Positions 18,347 through 27,459 of a DNA stretch of 64,000 nucleotides are shown one piece after another. The stretch's first letter is position 1; every line of letters starts with the position of its first letter. The notes under the pieces are model-generated. The model made no database searches. It saw nothing but the letters and a program-made list of their open reading frames with translations, and was not told the origin of the DNA. The stretch is taken from the NCBI RefSeq assembly GCF_014653575.1, contig NZ_BNAQ01000006.1, forward strand, positions 248,001 to 312,000. Reading direction: 5' to 3'. A program made the translations under genes and the position numbers. Source of the stretch: Sphingomonas glacialis. GTDB lineage: Bacteria; Pseudomonadota; Alphaproteobacteria; Sphingomonadales; Sphingomonadaceae.

Positions 18347-18633
18347 ATCAGTCCCCAGCGATGCGCCGGAGACCTTCGCCCGGCGTCGGGGACGATTAAG
18401 AGAGCCAGAAAAGGCGAGACTTCAACAGATAGGTGCCGCGATCGTACCGTAGCGTAGAAAGACAGGGAATATCGTAGAGTACCAAGCCGAACATGCGGGA
18501 CTACGCGGTTTGGATATTTTCGCAGCACGCTGGCTGGAAGCGAATACGAATCGTCGAAGGTCCGCTCCTTGCCCAAGCCGACGGGCGTGCCGTCGCGGCC
18601 TCTCTGGCGACCACTCGACGAAAGGGAATGATC
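18347..18633. promoter_or_regulatory. Gap upstream of trbB
   Basis: 287 bases without a convincing gene, placed to hold the trb operon promoter on the minus strand. It contains lower-GC patches near 18400-18520 but no sigma-70 motif I would defend. Nothing else is visible. Confidence 0.35.
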
Positions 18634-19242
18634 TTATTGAAGCGGTCCGTTGCTCAGTCGCATATAGTCGGACTCGGTAATCGTGATCGACAGCATCTTG
18701 CCGGTCATGTCCTGGACATGGCCGGTCTCATAGGTTTCCACGCCTTCAAGGATGAACCCACCCAGCATGACGAACCCGTCAAGGGTATATTCCTGCCATT
18801 CAATATTGAAGGTGCAGATACCGCACGGTCCATGACTCGCGAACGGCTTGTCGAAGTGCGGCAGGTTCGGCGCATTATTGCCCAGAGTCGTGAAAGGATT
18901 GAAGGCGTCTTCAATCCTCCCGTCGTCATCGAGAGGAACGCGCCCGCCCTGTTCAAGCGCGCGAAGCGCCGTCGCAAATTCCGGATCGTCAACCGGCCGG
19001 AACCAGCCCGAGGATGTCGCGATCGCAAAGTTTCCCGCGACGGCTCGAGCTGCCGCCAGTGCCTGCAGCATCTCGGTGTCAGGCTCGTCTCCGTCCATGC
19101 GCGCCCCGCCGCGCGTGAAGAAGGTGATCTTGCCGTCGAAAAGGAGACCCGTCGCTCCGTTCGCGTCGCTGAACGCCACCCGCTCGGTATCGAACGCCAT
19201 GCCCATGTGCCGCATCATCTCGAAAACGATCGGTGCAAACAT
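18634..19242 (-). CDS. Unrecognised 202-aa protein, cargo between trbB and traG
   Basis: 202 residues from the ATG at 19242, preceded by a strong AGGGAGGA Shine-Dalgarno motif. It has no signal peptide or membrane segment. It is acidic and contains GPCGICTFNIEWQEYTLDG with a C-x2-C pair, plus GWFRPVDDPEFATALRALEQ. I do not recognise the family. It is divergent from the HU gene across 180 bases. In the standard Tn4371-like layout trbB is next to the CopG-like gene, so this gene and HU look like an insertion into the transfer region. Confidence 0.7.
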   Translation of the reverse strand: MFAPIVFEMMRHMGMAFDTERVAFSDANGATGLLFDGKITFFTRGGARMDGDEPDTEMLQALAAARAVAGNFAIATSSGWFRPVDDPEFATALRALEQGGRVPLDDDGRIEDAFNPFTTLGNNAPNLPHFDKPFASHGPCGICTFNIEWQEYTLDGFVMLGGFILEGVETYETGHVQDMTGKMLSITITESDYMRLSNGPLQ

Positions 19243-19421
19243 ATACCGACATCCTCCCTTGAGAGATCGCCGCCGACTCGGAACCCGTTGAATGATATCA
19301 CGACTTTTCGAAAATTTCGTCCAGAGTCCCGAAGACCCGGCATCGTGACAGGTCTGCCGGTCTGGCCACCGCGGGAGACTGGCGCTAAGCGCCCGCGCTC
19401 CTTTTGACTGAGAGCGCAATC

Positions 19422-19697
19422 ATGAACACCGCAGATCTGATCGACAAAGTCGCCGCCGCCAATGCCTTGTCCAAGCCTGACGCCAAGGGCATCGTCGACA
19501 GCGTGTTCGCCAGCATCGCCGCCGCTGCAGCGGCCGGCGAGGAGGTTTCGGTGAACGGCTTCGGCAAGTTCAAGGTCAAGGACAGCCCGGCACGCGAGGG
19601 TCGCAACCCGTCGACGGGCGAGACGATCCAGATCGCCGCATCCAAGAAGATTGGCTTCACGGCTGCCAAGGCGCTCAAGGACAGCCTGAACGCCTGA
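19422..19697 (+). CDS. HU-family nucleoid protein
   Basis: 91 residues (MNTADLIDKVAAANALSKPD...). It has the full HU/IHF fold, including FASIAAAAAAGEEVSVNGFG, FKVKDSPAREGRNPSTGETI (the DNA-bending arm with RNP) and a C-terminal KKIGFTAAKALKDSL. I took the second ATG (19422), which matches the usual HU N-terminus. It is the only plus-strand gene within the otherwise minus-strand transfer region. Its product may compact or bend element DNA, or help at oriT, repA or an att site. That role is inference. Confidence 0.92.
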   Translation: MNTADLIDKVAAANALSKPDAKGIVDSVFASIAAAAAAGEEVSVNGFGKFKVKDSPAREGRNPSTGETIQIAASKKIGFTAAKALKDSLNA

Positions 19698-19745
19698 CGG
19701 TATCGGTATCGGTGTCGGTGTAGCGGCCAGCGAACTCCGACACCG
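19698..19745 (+). terminator. Hexamer tandem repeat and hairpin after the HU gene
   Basis: Directly after the HU stop come four hexamers, CGGTAT x2 then CGGTGT x2 (19698-19721). The arm CGGTGTCGG (19710-19718) pairs with CCGACACCG (19737-19745), giving a 9-bp stem. It could act as an HU terminator or attenuator, although no T-tract follows. Confidence 0.5.
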
Positions 19746-19791
19746 CCCCGCCAGGCGGGACCCGGTCGGCGGTCCGGTACGAGGGCCGACC

Positions 19792-20211
19792 TTATCGCCC
19801 CGGAATGTCGCGGGACATTTCCTCCATGATCCCCTTGCCGGTCTCGATCCGGGATCGAATGATCTCGATCAGACCATACCAGCGTTCCCAGGCCTGGGCC
19901 TCGGCACTCGCACGATCCCCTTCGGGCACGGGCGGCGTTGCCGTCAGCCACGACAGGACGAAGATCGCGAGCGTCTCGCTCGCGACCTCGAGGCGCCAGG
20001 AAAGCCGTTCGGCCTGTCGGGTCATGCGATCGAGCCTCCGTCCCAGCGCCGCTTCGATCCGTTCCGATCCGTCGGGCGAAAGGAAGGACGCGATCGCCGT
20101 CTCGACAATTTGCGCCTGCGATACGCGTTTGGCGCGGGCGTAATCGGCGAGCTGGCTCGACAGTGTCGGCGGCAGCCGGAAGGTATGCTTGATGCGGTTG
20201 GCGCCGGTCAT
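19792..20211 (-). CDS. CopG/ribbon-helix-helix conjugation accessory protein
   Basis: 139 residues. The N-terminal RHH-like segment is RIKHTFRLPPTLSSQLADYA with RVSQAQIVETAIASFL, followed by a helical C-terminus with one hydrophobic stretch (LAIFVLSWLTATPPVP). CopG-like proteins of this size regularly sit between traG and trbB in Tn4371-type elements. It overlaps the traG stop by four bases. It is probably a relaxosome or transcriptional accessory. Confidence 0.82.
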   Translation of the reverse strand: MTGANRIKHTFRLPPTLSSQLADYARAKRVSQAQIVETAIASFLSPDGSERIEAALGRRLDRMTRQAERLSWRLEVASETLAIFVLSWLTATPPVPEGDRASAEAQAWERWYGLIEIIRSRIETGKGIMEEMSRDIPGR

Positions 20212-22364
20212 AATTCCACTCCGTCCTTGGGATCGAGCGACGCCTGACGCGCTACCTTGGTCATGCGCTCGGCGAGCTTGCGGTCGAGGATCGCATTAGT
20301 CTCGGGGTCCGCACGCGGATCCCTGAAATCGAATTCGCGACGTTTTTTCGGCGGCACCACCTCTTCGTGTTCGCCAAGATCCGGCTCCCGCCGGATGCCG
20401 GCATTGGCGGGCTCCCCGCTGCCTTTCGCGTCGGTCGCAGCGACCTTCGTGGCGGTCGGCACGTCATCCGCTGCGACCTTTGGCGTCGCGGTGCGCACTG
20501 CAGCAATGCCTTGATCCTGGGTGAATTCGGGCGGTTGAGCCGACGCCGGGTTCGGTGTGAAACCTGAATTTGAAGCTTTATCGGACGCGGGCGGATCGAT
20601 CGGCGCCGGCAATCGAAGGAGCGTGATCGGGCCCTCTGGCGCCGGAGTCCAATCATCGCCGGGCGGGCCACCGGGATCATCGCCGCTCGCCATGGGTCCA
20701 GGCACGATGCGGTCGGCGAGCTGCCGATCCTGATAATACCGCGCTTTGGTCGCCCGGATCGGCTGAACTCCCGAGACCAGCACGACCGCATCGGTCGAGG
20801 GCAGTTGCATGACTTCGCCGGGGGTCAGCAATTGTCGCGCAGTCTCGGTGCGCGACACCATCAGGTGGCCAAGCCACGGTGAAAGCCGATGCCCGGCATA
20901 ATTCTTCATCGCGCGCATCTCGGTCGAGGTGCCGAGCGCATCCGACAGACGTTTCGCGGTGCGTTCGTCATTGGTCGCAAAGGTCACGCGGACATGGCAA
21001 TTGTCGAGGATTGAATTGTTCTGCCCGTACGCCTTTTCGATCTGGTTGAGCGACTGGGCGATCAGGAACACCTTCATCCCGTAGCCCGCCATGAAGGCGA
21101 GCGCGGATTCGAAGAAATCGAGCCTGCCAAGCGCCGGGAATTCGTCGAGCATCAGCAGCAACCGGTGGCGCCGTGCCTTCGGCGTCAGCTCCTCTGTCAG
21201 CCGCCGGCCGATCTGATTTAGGATCAGGCGCACGAGCGGCTTGGTGCGGCTGATGTCGGAAGGCGGCACGACCAGATAGAGCGAGATCGGCCGCTGCCCT
21301 TCGACCAGATCGGCGATGCGCCAGTCGCATCGGCGCGTGACGGTGGCGATGACGGGATCACGGTAGAGCCCCAGGAAACTCATCGCGGTCGAGAGTACGC
21401 CCGAGCGCTCGTTGTCGCTCTTGTTAAGCAGTTCGCGCGCCGCCGACGCCACCACCGGATGCACGCCCCGCTCGCCCAGGTGACGCGTCCGCATCATCGC
21501 GGCGAGCGTGCTTTCGATCGGCCGCTTCGGGTCGGACAGGAAGCTCGCGACGCCGGCGAGCGTCTTGTCGGGCTCGGCATAGAGGACGTGCAGGATCGCA
21601 CCGACCAGCAGGCCGTGGCTGGTCTTCTCCCAATGATTGCGCTTTTCGAGCGAGCCTTCGGGGTCGACGAGCACGTCGGCGACATTCTGGACATCGCGCA
21701 CCTCCCATTTGCCGCGGCGCACCTCGAGCAGCGGATTGTACGCCGCAGATGCTGGGTTGGTCGGATCGAACAGCAGCACCCGGCTGAACGCGGAACGGAA
21801 CCCCGCGGTCAGACTCCAATTCTCGCCTTTGATATCGTGCACGATCGTCGAGCCGGGCCAGGTCAACAATGAGGGGATGACCAACCCGACGCCCTTGCCC
21901 GAGCGGGTCGGCGCGAAGCACATCACATGCTCGGGGCCGTCATGGCGCAGATAGTGTGGCCCGAACCGGCCGAGCACCACGCCCTTGTCGTCGAGCAGTC
22001 CGGCAGCCTTGATGTCGGGCAGGTTCGCCCAGCGTGCCGAGCCATAGGTCTCGGAGGTCTTGCGCTCCCGTGCCCGCCACACCGACATGGCGATTGCGAC
22101 GAGAATGGCAGCGAACCCGCCCCCCGCGGCGATATAGCCGCCGGTGAGAAAGATCCGCGGCGCATAGGCGTCGAAGCTGAACCACCACCAGAAGAAGGCA
22201 GGCGGTGCGTAGATCCGCCATCCAAACAGGATGAACCACGGATCGCCGAGCTCGCTCTGATAGGCGAGCGCCGCGGCGGTCCACTGTGTCGCGCTCCAGA
22301 CCCCGATCAGAACGACCAAGGCGACGACGAGAATTTGACCCCACAGAATCCTGGTGGCCGACAT
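20208..22364 (-). CDS. traG: Type IV coupling protein TraG/VirD4
   Basis: 718 residues. Transmembrane helices lie in the first 95 residues. TYGSARWANLPDIKAAGLLD is the usual lead-in. Walker A is APTRSGKGVG (about 151-160) and Walker B RLLLMLDEFPALGRL, followed by FLIAQSLNQIEKAYG. A hydrophilic Pro/Ala-rich tail of about 120 residues extends beyond the ATPase core. It couples the relaxase-DNA complex to the Trb channel. The relaxase gene lies 32 bases upstream on the same strand. Confidence 0.95.
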   Translation of the reverse strand: MSATRILWGQILVVALVVLIGVWSATQWTAAALAYQSELGDPWFILFGWRIYAPPAFFWWWFSFDAYAPRIFLTGGYIAAGGGFAAILVAIAMSVWRARERKTSETYGSARWANLPDIKAAGLLDDKGVVLGRFGPHYLRHDGPEHVMCFAPTRSGKGVGLVIPSLLTWPGSTIVHDIKGENWSLTAGFRSAFSRVLLFDPTNPASAAYNPLLEVRRGKWEVRDVQNVADVLVDPEGSLEKRNHWEKTSHGLLVGAILHVLYAEPDKTLAGVASFLSDPKRPIESTLAAMMRTRHLGERGVHPVVASAARELLNKSDNERSGVLSTAMSFLGLYRDPVIATVTRRCDWRIADLVEGQRPISLYLVVPPSDISRTKPLVRLILNQIGRRLTEELTPKARRHRLLLMLDEFPALGRLDFFESALAFMAGYGMKVFLIAQSLNQIEKAYGQNNSILDNCHVRVTFATNDERTAKRLSDALGTSTEMRAMKNYAGHRLSPWLGHLMVSRTETARQLLTPGEVMQLPSTDAVVLVSGVQPIRATKARYYQDRQLADRIVPGPMASGDDPGGPPGDDWTPAPEGPITLLRLPAPIDPPASDKASNSGFTPNPASAQPPEFTQDQGIAAVRTATPKVAADDVPTATKVAATDAKGSGEPANAGIRREPDLGEHEEVVPPKKRREFDFRDPRADPETNAILDRKLAERMTKVARQASLDPKDGVEL

Positions 22365-22396
22365 TCAAACCTCCTGCCGAAATGAACCTGCGCGCA

Positions 22397-24148
22397 TCAC
22401 AGACCGAGCCCGCGCTGCCTGCCGATACTCCAGTCGACGCCGCCGCCGACTGCTATCGTGCCGGTAATGTGGCGCCCCAGATGCTGATCGAGCGCCGGGC
22501 GCCACGGCACGAGCTGAAAGCTGAGACCATCGTCGATCATTGCGAAGCGCCCCGAACCCAGGGTGACGCGCTCGCGATAGACGCCGCTGACGAATTCGCC
22601 GGGCTTGGACGGCACATGCGGCAGACCGGTGCGTTCGGCGATCCGCCGGGTCGCCTCGTCCAGTTCGCCGCCCTTGAGCGTACCCAGCATCTGCTGCGCG
22701 AACACCGTGCGCTGCCCCTGCCGCACGGCGAGCCCCTGCCCTACCAGATGCTCGGTCCGGGCGCCTAACGCTTCGCGCACGTCCTCGCCGAACCCTTCGC
22801 CAAGCGGCATCGCGTCGCGCGCGACCAATTGGCGGTCGAGCCAGGTCGCACCCGAGGCCGAGATCTGGTCCGCGAGCGAGAGGTCGGACCGGGTGGCGAG
22901 CGACAGCCGCTGCCGGCCCTTGCCATCATCCCAGGACCTGAGCTCCACGATCGCGCCGGGTCGCGCGTCACCCGTCATGTCGATATCGGCGAACCGCACA
23001 TGATGCGTACGGCCATCGACGCCATCGATGACGGCGTAGGCGGTGCCGGTAAGTTCGTCGTGCAGGCCGCGCTCGACCAGCCGACCCAGCACCGGCTCCG
23101 GGTCCGTGTCGCGATGCAGCGCAAAGCGGGTCATGTCGGGCGCCGCACCACCCGCCGACATGGCACGATGCATGGTCTTGATGATGTCGCCGCGGATCGA
23201 GAGATCGCGCAGCGTCGTTTCCACATTCGGCTGCACCGTCCAGCACGCTGGCCCGCCGCTCTCGAACAGCCCCAACCGCTCGAGCTTCATCGCCCGCCCG
23301 ACCAGCTGCCGGCGGTAGTCGGGATCCGCATCGGACGGGTCAGGACGCAGGTCGACCAAGCCCCCGGCCCGATCCGCCTGGCGCAGCAACTGGCGGTCGA
23401 GGCTGGTAAATCGATCGGCGTCGATCTCGCGGTCGAGCGCGGCGCGTATTTCGCGCTCCGAACGTGGTCCCAGCTCGAGCGTCGCGCGTTCCTCCGCGCG
23501 GGTCCGCAGCCCCGCGCGGATATAGTCGCGGTCGATCACCAGATCCTGCCCATCGCCCATGCGACCGCGCACGAGAATATGGACGTGCGGATTGTCGGTA
23601 TTCCAATGGTCGACCGCGACCCAATCGAGCTCGGTGTCGAGATCATGCGCCATGTCGGCCATCAACTCCCGGGTGAAGGTCCGGAGGTCCTCCAGCTCGG
23701 TCGCATCCTCGGGCGAGACGATGAAGCGGAAATGATGGCGGTCGTCCTCGCAGCGCCCCGCAAAGCCCTCGCTGTCCACTGCGTCAGTCGACGGACCGAA
23801 CATGGCCGCATCGCGACCGTCTCGCGTCACGCCATCGCGCTCGAGATAGATGACGTGCCGTGCAAGCGGCGCCGAGCGGAATCTGGAGCCGGTGTGGCGC
23901 ACGACCCGCGCCTTGACGACGACCCGGCGGCTGGTCGCGCTCGGCCGACGCAACAGCGCAGCGCTGCGGCCTCGACCGAGATGACCGGTGCCGCCGCCGC
24001 GCCCGCTCATCCGCCGATACAACGCGCCCGAGCGCATGGCGGAGGTCTTGACCAGAGCGGCGAGCGACTGGAGCCGCCGCCCACTGCCGGCACCGCGCGC
24101 CTTGCTCTTGCCCGGTCGAACCCGGAACAGATCCTCGACCTTGCTCAT
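22397..24148 (-). CDS. Relaxase/mobilisation nuclease (DUF3363 type)
   Basis: 583 residues from the ATG at 24148 (MSKVEDLFRVRPGKSKARGA). The N-terminal relaxase domain includes HHFRFIVSPEDA and DWVAVDHWNTDNPHVHILVR, where HxH supplies the metal-binding histidines. The C-terminal DUF3363 region includes GTAYAVIDGVDGRTHHVRF and GEFVSGVYRERV. This is the Tn4371-family relaxase type. It nicks oriT and pilots the strand through TraG. The frame is open upstream, but that part is not relaxase-like. Confidence 0.93.
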   Translation of the reverse strand: MSKVEDLFRVRPGKSKARGAGSGRRLQSLAALVKTSAMRSGALYRRMSGRGGGTGHLGRGRSAALLRRPSATSRRVVVKARVVRHTGSRFRSAPLARHVIYLERDGVTRDGRDAAMFGPSTDAVDSEGFAGRCEDDRHHFRFIVSPEDATELEDLRTFTRELMADMAHDLDTELDWVAVDHWNTDNPHVHILVRGRMGDGQDLVIDRDYIRAGLRTRAEERATLELGPRSEREIRAALDREIDADRFTSLDRQLLRQADRAGGLVDLRPDPSDADPDYRRQLVGRAMKLERLGLFESGGPACWTVQPNVETTLRDLSIRGDIIKTMHRAMSAGGAAPDMTRFALHRDTDPEPVLGRLVERGLHDELTGTAYAVIDGVDGRTHHVRFADIDMTGDARPGAIVELRSWDDGKGRQRLSLATRSDLSLADQISASGATWLDRQLVARDAMPLGEGFGEDVREALGARTEHLVGQGLAVRQGQRTVFAQQMLGTLKGGELDEATRRIAERTGLPHVPSKPGEFVSGVYRERVTLGSGRFAMIDDGLSFQLVPWRPALDQHLGRHITGTIAVGGGVDWSIGRQRGLGL

Positions 24149-24401
24149 GACGGCCGCAAGTCGCGAAAACGCAGCCAAGACGGCGCTGTTCGCGTTGAAT
24201 TTACACGATACTTTTGCCCAAACGCCGGCTGCGCAACCTGCGTGACGGCGCAAAATACAGAATAAAACCAACCACATGCACCCCGGCCGACGGCGGTGCT
24301 TTTATCTCGCCATCGCTTCTTCAAGGCACAGTTCGGCCCCCACACCCCACACATCACGGCGGGCGAAGGCGAGCGGACCCGCCGCAAAGCGCAGGGCCCG
24401 C
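24149..24401. other. Intergenic region upstream of the relaxase, candidate oriT
   Basis: 253 bases with a lower-GC core at about 24185-24275 (CGTTGAATTTACACGATACT and CAAAATACAGAATAAAACCA) inside GC-rich flanks. A TGCGC/GCGCA inverted repeat frames the middle of it. Relaxase genes often have oriT next to them, so this is the most likely place; no nic site could be identified by eye. Confidence 0.35.
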
Positions 24402-25094
24402 TCATCGACCGACCACGACCGAGCGCGCGATGAAGAGGCTTGGTGCGACGGCCGGAGGCGCCACCGAAGGCCTGGGCGATCGCCGGTCCGGCGGAAAGTC
24501 GGATGCGCTCCCGGCGCCATCCGAAGGCGCAGTGGTTCGCGTGGTGAACAGTGCGCCGCGCGTCCACGCCAGCGGGTCGGGAAGAGATTCGGCCGGAGCG
24601 CTGTCAGCCCGTCCGCCGACCAACGGCGCGAGGCGACGCGCATAGGCGGCCGTTTCCGACGGCAGTGCGCGGCCCGTCGTCAGATACGCATCGTAGCGAC
24701 CGGGCCCGGCATTATAAGCCGCGAGAAAGCCCGCCGTACCGTAGCGATCGTGCATCTCGCGAAGATAGGCCGCGCCAGCGAGAATGTTGTCGTGCGGGTC
24801 GTAGATGTCGTCGCCGAGCCCATAGCGAATGCGCAATTGCGACCAGGTCGCGGGCATGATCTGCATGAGCCCACAGGCCCCGCGCGGCGACACGGCGCGG
24901 GGGTTGCCGGCGCTCTCGACGCGCATCACCGCATAGATCCAGCCCTCGGGGATGGCGAACCGGCGCGCGGCCTCGGCGACATAGTCGTCGACCGGGGTCG
25001 GCGCCTCCGCTGCCGCCCGTGCGTGCGCAGACGGCAGCGGAGCCGCGACCAGAACGATCAGAACTCCGACCGCGACGGTGCGAAGGCTGCGCAT
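24402..25094 (-). CDS. Lytic transglycosylase (SLT domain), conjugation-associated
   Basis: 230 residues. The signal peptide (MRSLRTVAVGVLIVLVAAPL...AHA) is followed by an SLT domain: AIPEGWIYAVMRVESAGNPR with the catalytic Glu, GACGLMQIMPATW, and FLAAYNAGPGRYDAY. It opens the peptidoglycan so the Trb apparatus can be built (a VirB1-like role). It lies five bases downstream of the DUF736 gene in the traF operon. The C-terminal 60 residues are low-complexity. Confidence 0.93.
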   Translation of the reverse strand: MRSLRTVAVGVLIVLVAAPLPSAHARAAAEAPTPVDDYVAEAARRFAIPEGWIYAVMRVESAGNPRAVSPRGACGLMQIMPATWSQLRIRYGLGDDIYDPHDNILAGAAYLREMHDRYGTAGFLAAYNAGPGRYDAYLTTGRALPSETAAYARRLAPLVGGRADSAPAESLPDPLAWTRGALFTTRTTAPSDGAGSASDFPPDRRSPRPSVAPPAVAPSLFIARSVVVGR

Positions 25095-25099
25095 TACCG

Positions 25100-25435
25100 T
25101 CAGCCTTCGCGGTGCTGCCGCGCCGGGCGGGTCCAGAGCAGATAGTGCGCACCATCCACGTCGGAATGCAGGAGATTTGCGCGGATCGGCCGACTGAATG
25201 CCGGGTCATCGATCAACAGCGAAACATAGGCGCCGGCGCGCTCCCCTACCTTTTTCCAAGCGGCGCCGACCTCGGCGCCCTGATCGTCACTGCCGATGTA
25301 GATGCGGTAATCGGGCATGGTCTCGCCACCGCCTGGTGCCACCGCGACCAGGCAGAGGTCGGCATGCAACGTGAGAGTCCAGAGTTCGCCGAGATAGCCT
25401 TCGGGCGTCGCGACGAAGCGGTCGATCTGCGTCAT
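25100..25435 (-). CDS. DUF736 family protein
   Basis: 111 residues with the DUF736 pattern: YLGELWTLTLHADLCLVAV, PDYRIYIGSD..GAEVGAAWK, YVSLLIDDPAFSRPIRANLL, YLLWTRP. Such proteins are small single-domain proteins almost always encoded on sphingomonad and rhizobial mobile elements; the function is unknown. Its ATG overlaps the traF stop (ATGA). A second paralogue is at 30051-30374. Confidence 0.85.
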   Translation of the reverse strand: MTQIDRFVATPEGYLGELWTLTLHADLCLVAVAPGGGETMPDYRIYIGSDDQGAEVGAAWKKVGERAGAYVSLLIDDPAFSRPIRANLLHSDVDGAHYLLWTRPARQHREG

Positions 25436-26016
25436 TGGTCGGATCCTTCCTTGGTGTGGGTCAGAGGGGAATTCGCGCCTGTCGCCGACCGTTCGGTCGC
25501 GCGCGGGTGCGCGCCCACGATCCAGACCGGCGTCAGCCGGCCGACGATCGTGGAGGCGGGAAGCGGCCCGAAATAGCGCCCGTCAAAACTGTCGGGCACG
25601 GACGCATTCATCAGGAAGACGTCGCGCGTGCCGAGCGTCCGGCAGCCATGCCAGACTGGCAGCGGTCGGCCGCGATGATCGCGGTGGAGCGCGGACCCCA
25701 GCGTCACGCCGTCGACGGTGACGCGCGTGCCCGGCCGGCAGACGCGTTGACCGGAGATGCCCGCGACATGCTTGAGCAAGGGCACGTGCAGCGGCAGGTA
25801 ATGGCGGCCTGCAAGATAGCCGGCGAGCGCCGTTGGCGGCACGACGGCGACCAGGTCGCCGCGCCTGGGCTGTGCCGCTGCTCGCACCGCATAGAGTCCG
25901 ATCGGCACGCTCTCGCTCGCGTTCCAGATCAGCCGGGCGGCGGGATGAAGGAAGGCGGGGACCACCGTCGCCATGGTCGCGAAGGAGGCGACCATGACAT
26001 AGCCGAAGCGGGTCAT
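25432..26016 (-). CDS. traF: Conjugal transfer signal peptidase TraF (S26 family)
   Basis: 194 residues from the ATG at 26016. An N-terminal transmembrane segment (MTRFGYVMVASFATMATVVP) is followed by NASESVPIGLYAV with the S26 catalytic Ser region, LLKHVAGISGQRVCRPG with the Lys, and DVFLMNASVPDSFDGRYFGP. TraF processes and cyclises TrbC pilin. The start overlaps the DUF2840 stop (ATGA). Confidence 0.93.
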   Translation of the reverse strand: MTRFGYVMVASFATMATVVPAFLHPAARLIWNASESVPIGLYAVRAAAQPRRGDLVAVVPPTALAGYLAGRHYLPLHVPLLKHVAGISGQRVCRPGTRVTVDGVTLGSALHRDHRGRPLPVWHGCRTLGTRDVFLMNASVPDSFDGRYFGPLPASTIVGRLTPVWIVGAHPRATERSATGANSPLTHTKEGSDQ

Positions 26017-26534
26017 GACAGCAGCCTCCGCCGCAGCAGCCAGACGCTGTGACGGGCGCGCGAATAGTCGCGCGGTGACTGGCCGGCGGCGATGCGGTTG
26101 TGCAAATGGCGCCAATAGTCCGGCGCCACCTCGCCCGGATCGATGCTCAGCGCCTCGATGGCGTCAATCGCGCGCAGCACGATCTGAACTTTGGGCCATC
26201 CGCGAACCGAGAGCAGACTGTCGCCGCCGGGACGGACGAACGGCAACGTCGTATAGCCCTCGTCCGCAGTGGGCGCCCGAACGATATCGATGCGCGATGC
26301 GGTCGTCCCATAGTCGTTCGACGACCAGCGCACCAAGGCGAACAGTGTGCCGGCATCGAAGCCGACGATCCGCGTGCGCCGCGAGACGATGACGTTTTCG
26401 ACCTCGGCGCCGAAGCGAATCCAGTGCTCGATCTCGCCCTCGATCCAATGGAGCTCGGCATAGGTGCGGCAGCGCGAGGGCGGTGGCACCGCCGGCGGAT
26501 CGGGGATGCGGCGGGGCGCGCTCAGCTTACTCAT
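26013..26534 (-). CDS. DUF2840 family protein
   Basis: 173 residues: TYAELHWIEGEIEHWIRFG, GTLFALVRWSSNDYGTTASR, and PDYWRHLHNRIAAGQSPRDY near the C-terminus. This DUF2840 pattern is found beside traF in Tn4371-like elements. The function is unknown. It overlaps the upstream RHH gene by eight bases and traF by four, so it belongs to the same transcript. Confidence 0.85.
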   Translation of the reverse strand: MSKLSAPRRIPDPPAVPPPSRCRTYAELHWIEGEIEHWIRFGAEVENVIVSRRTRIVGFDAGTLFALVRWSSNDYGTTASRIDIVRAPTADEGYTTLPFVRPGGDSLLSVRGWPKVQIVLRAIDAIEALSIDPGEVAPDYWRHLHNRIAAGQSPRDYSRARHSVWLLRRRLLS

Positions 26535-26763
26535 GGCTCTCTCCGGACAAGGGGAACTCGCGGGCGAAGAGCGCGCGGAGCATGTCGGCGACGCTCACAT
26601 TCTGCTCGAGCGCCGCGCGTTTCAGGTGCCGACGCATCGCCGGCGTGACATCGATCGTCAGGCGCGCGGTGAAGCCGGTGGTCACCGGCAACGCCGCACC
26701 GTCACGCGCCTTTACCCAGCGCTCGGCCGCGCCGGGGCGTGTCGCAAAGCCCGCGCGGCTCAT
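26527..26763 (-). CDS. Small ribbon-helix-helix protein, ParA partner candidate
   Basis: 78 residues (MSRAGFATRPGAAERWVKAR...). The C-terminal half is an RHH domain: ARLTIDVTPAMRRHLKRAAL then VSVADMLRALFARE. The ATG overlaps the parA stop (ATGA). RHH proteins directly after parA often act as the centromere-binding or autoregulatory partner (ParG/omega-like), so this may complement parA. A large ParB is also encoded at 31468-33267. Confidence 0.8.
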   Translation of the reverse strand: MSRAGFATRPGAAERWVKARDGAALPVTTGFTARLTIDVTPAMRRHLKRAALEQNVSVADMLRALFAREFPLSGESHE

Positions 26764-27398
26764 GGCGCCAGGCTCGCGACGCTTGCGGCGAATGCAGCCA
26801 GTTCGCGTGCGGCGGGGCCGTCGGGATCCTGTTCGAACGCAAGCCGTCCCTGTCCGATTGCTTCGGCATACAGGACGCGTTGCGCGATGCGCGCGCGGAG
26901 CAAAGATGGCACCTGGCCCTCCAGCGCTGCGGCAGTTTCGCGCGCGATGACGGTGCGGCCCACGCACCGGTTGAGCACGAAGCGCGCAGCAAGGTTCGGG
27001 CGAAACGACTGGGCTTCCGCCAACAAAGCCAGCATCTCCGCGGACGCCCACCCGTCCAGTGGCGAGGGCTGGACCGGGATCAGCACGAGATCGGCGGCGA
27101 GCAGCGCCGACCGCATCAGCGAAGCGATGCGCGGCGGGCCGTCGATCACGACATGATCGGCGCCCGCTGCCAAGTCCGGCACCTCGCGAAAGAGCGTATC
27201 GCGCGACAGGCCAAGCACGGCGAACAGCCTGGGGCAGTCTGTATCCCCGCGCGCCTGAGACCAGTCGAGCGCCGACCCTTGCGGGTCTGCATCGACCACG
27301 ACCACGCGCCGGCCCTGCCGCGCCCAGAGGCCGGCCAGGTGGAGCGCGAGCGTCGTCTTGCCGACGCCGCCCTTCTGGTTGAGCAACGCGACGATCAT
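26760..27398 (-). CDS. parA: ParA-family partition ATPase
   Basis: 212 residues (MIVALLNQKGGVGKTTLALH). The deviant Walker A KGGVGKTT is at 9-16. The A' motif VVDADPQGSALDW and a Walker B-like HVVIDGPPRI follow. The small size without an N-terminal HTH marks type Ib ParA/MinD-like partition ATPases. It drives the traF operon on its 3' side and follows repA by about 200 bases that carry repeats. Confidence 0.93.
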   Translation of the reverse strand: MIVALLNQKGGVGKTTLALHLAGLWARQGRRVVVVDADPQGSALDWSQARGDTDCPRLFAVLGLSRDTLFREVPDLAAGADHVVIDGPPRIASLMRSALLAADLVLIPVQPSPLDGWASAEMLALLAEAQSFRPNLAARFVLNRCVGRTVIARETAAALEGQVPSLLRARIAQRVLYAEAIGQGRLAFEQDPDGPAARELAAFAASVASLAP

Positions 27399-27459
27399 GT
27401 CGCCGCCCCGGCGGGCTGCACGATATCCACAGGGCGTGGTCCGGGCACACGCGTTAGAA

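Noticed and set aside
22829..24265. 478-codon plus-strand frame opposite the relaxase
   Set aside because: No domain; shadow of the relaxase gene.
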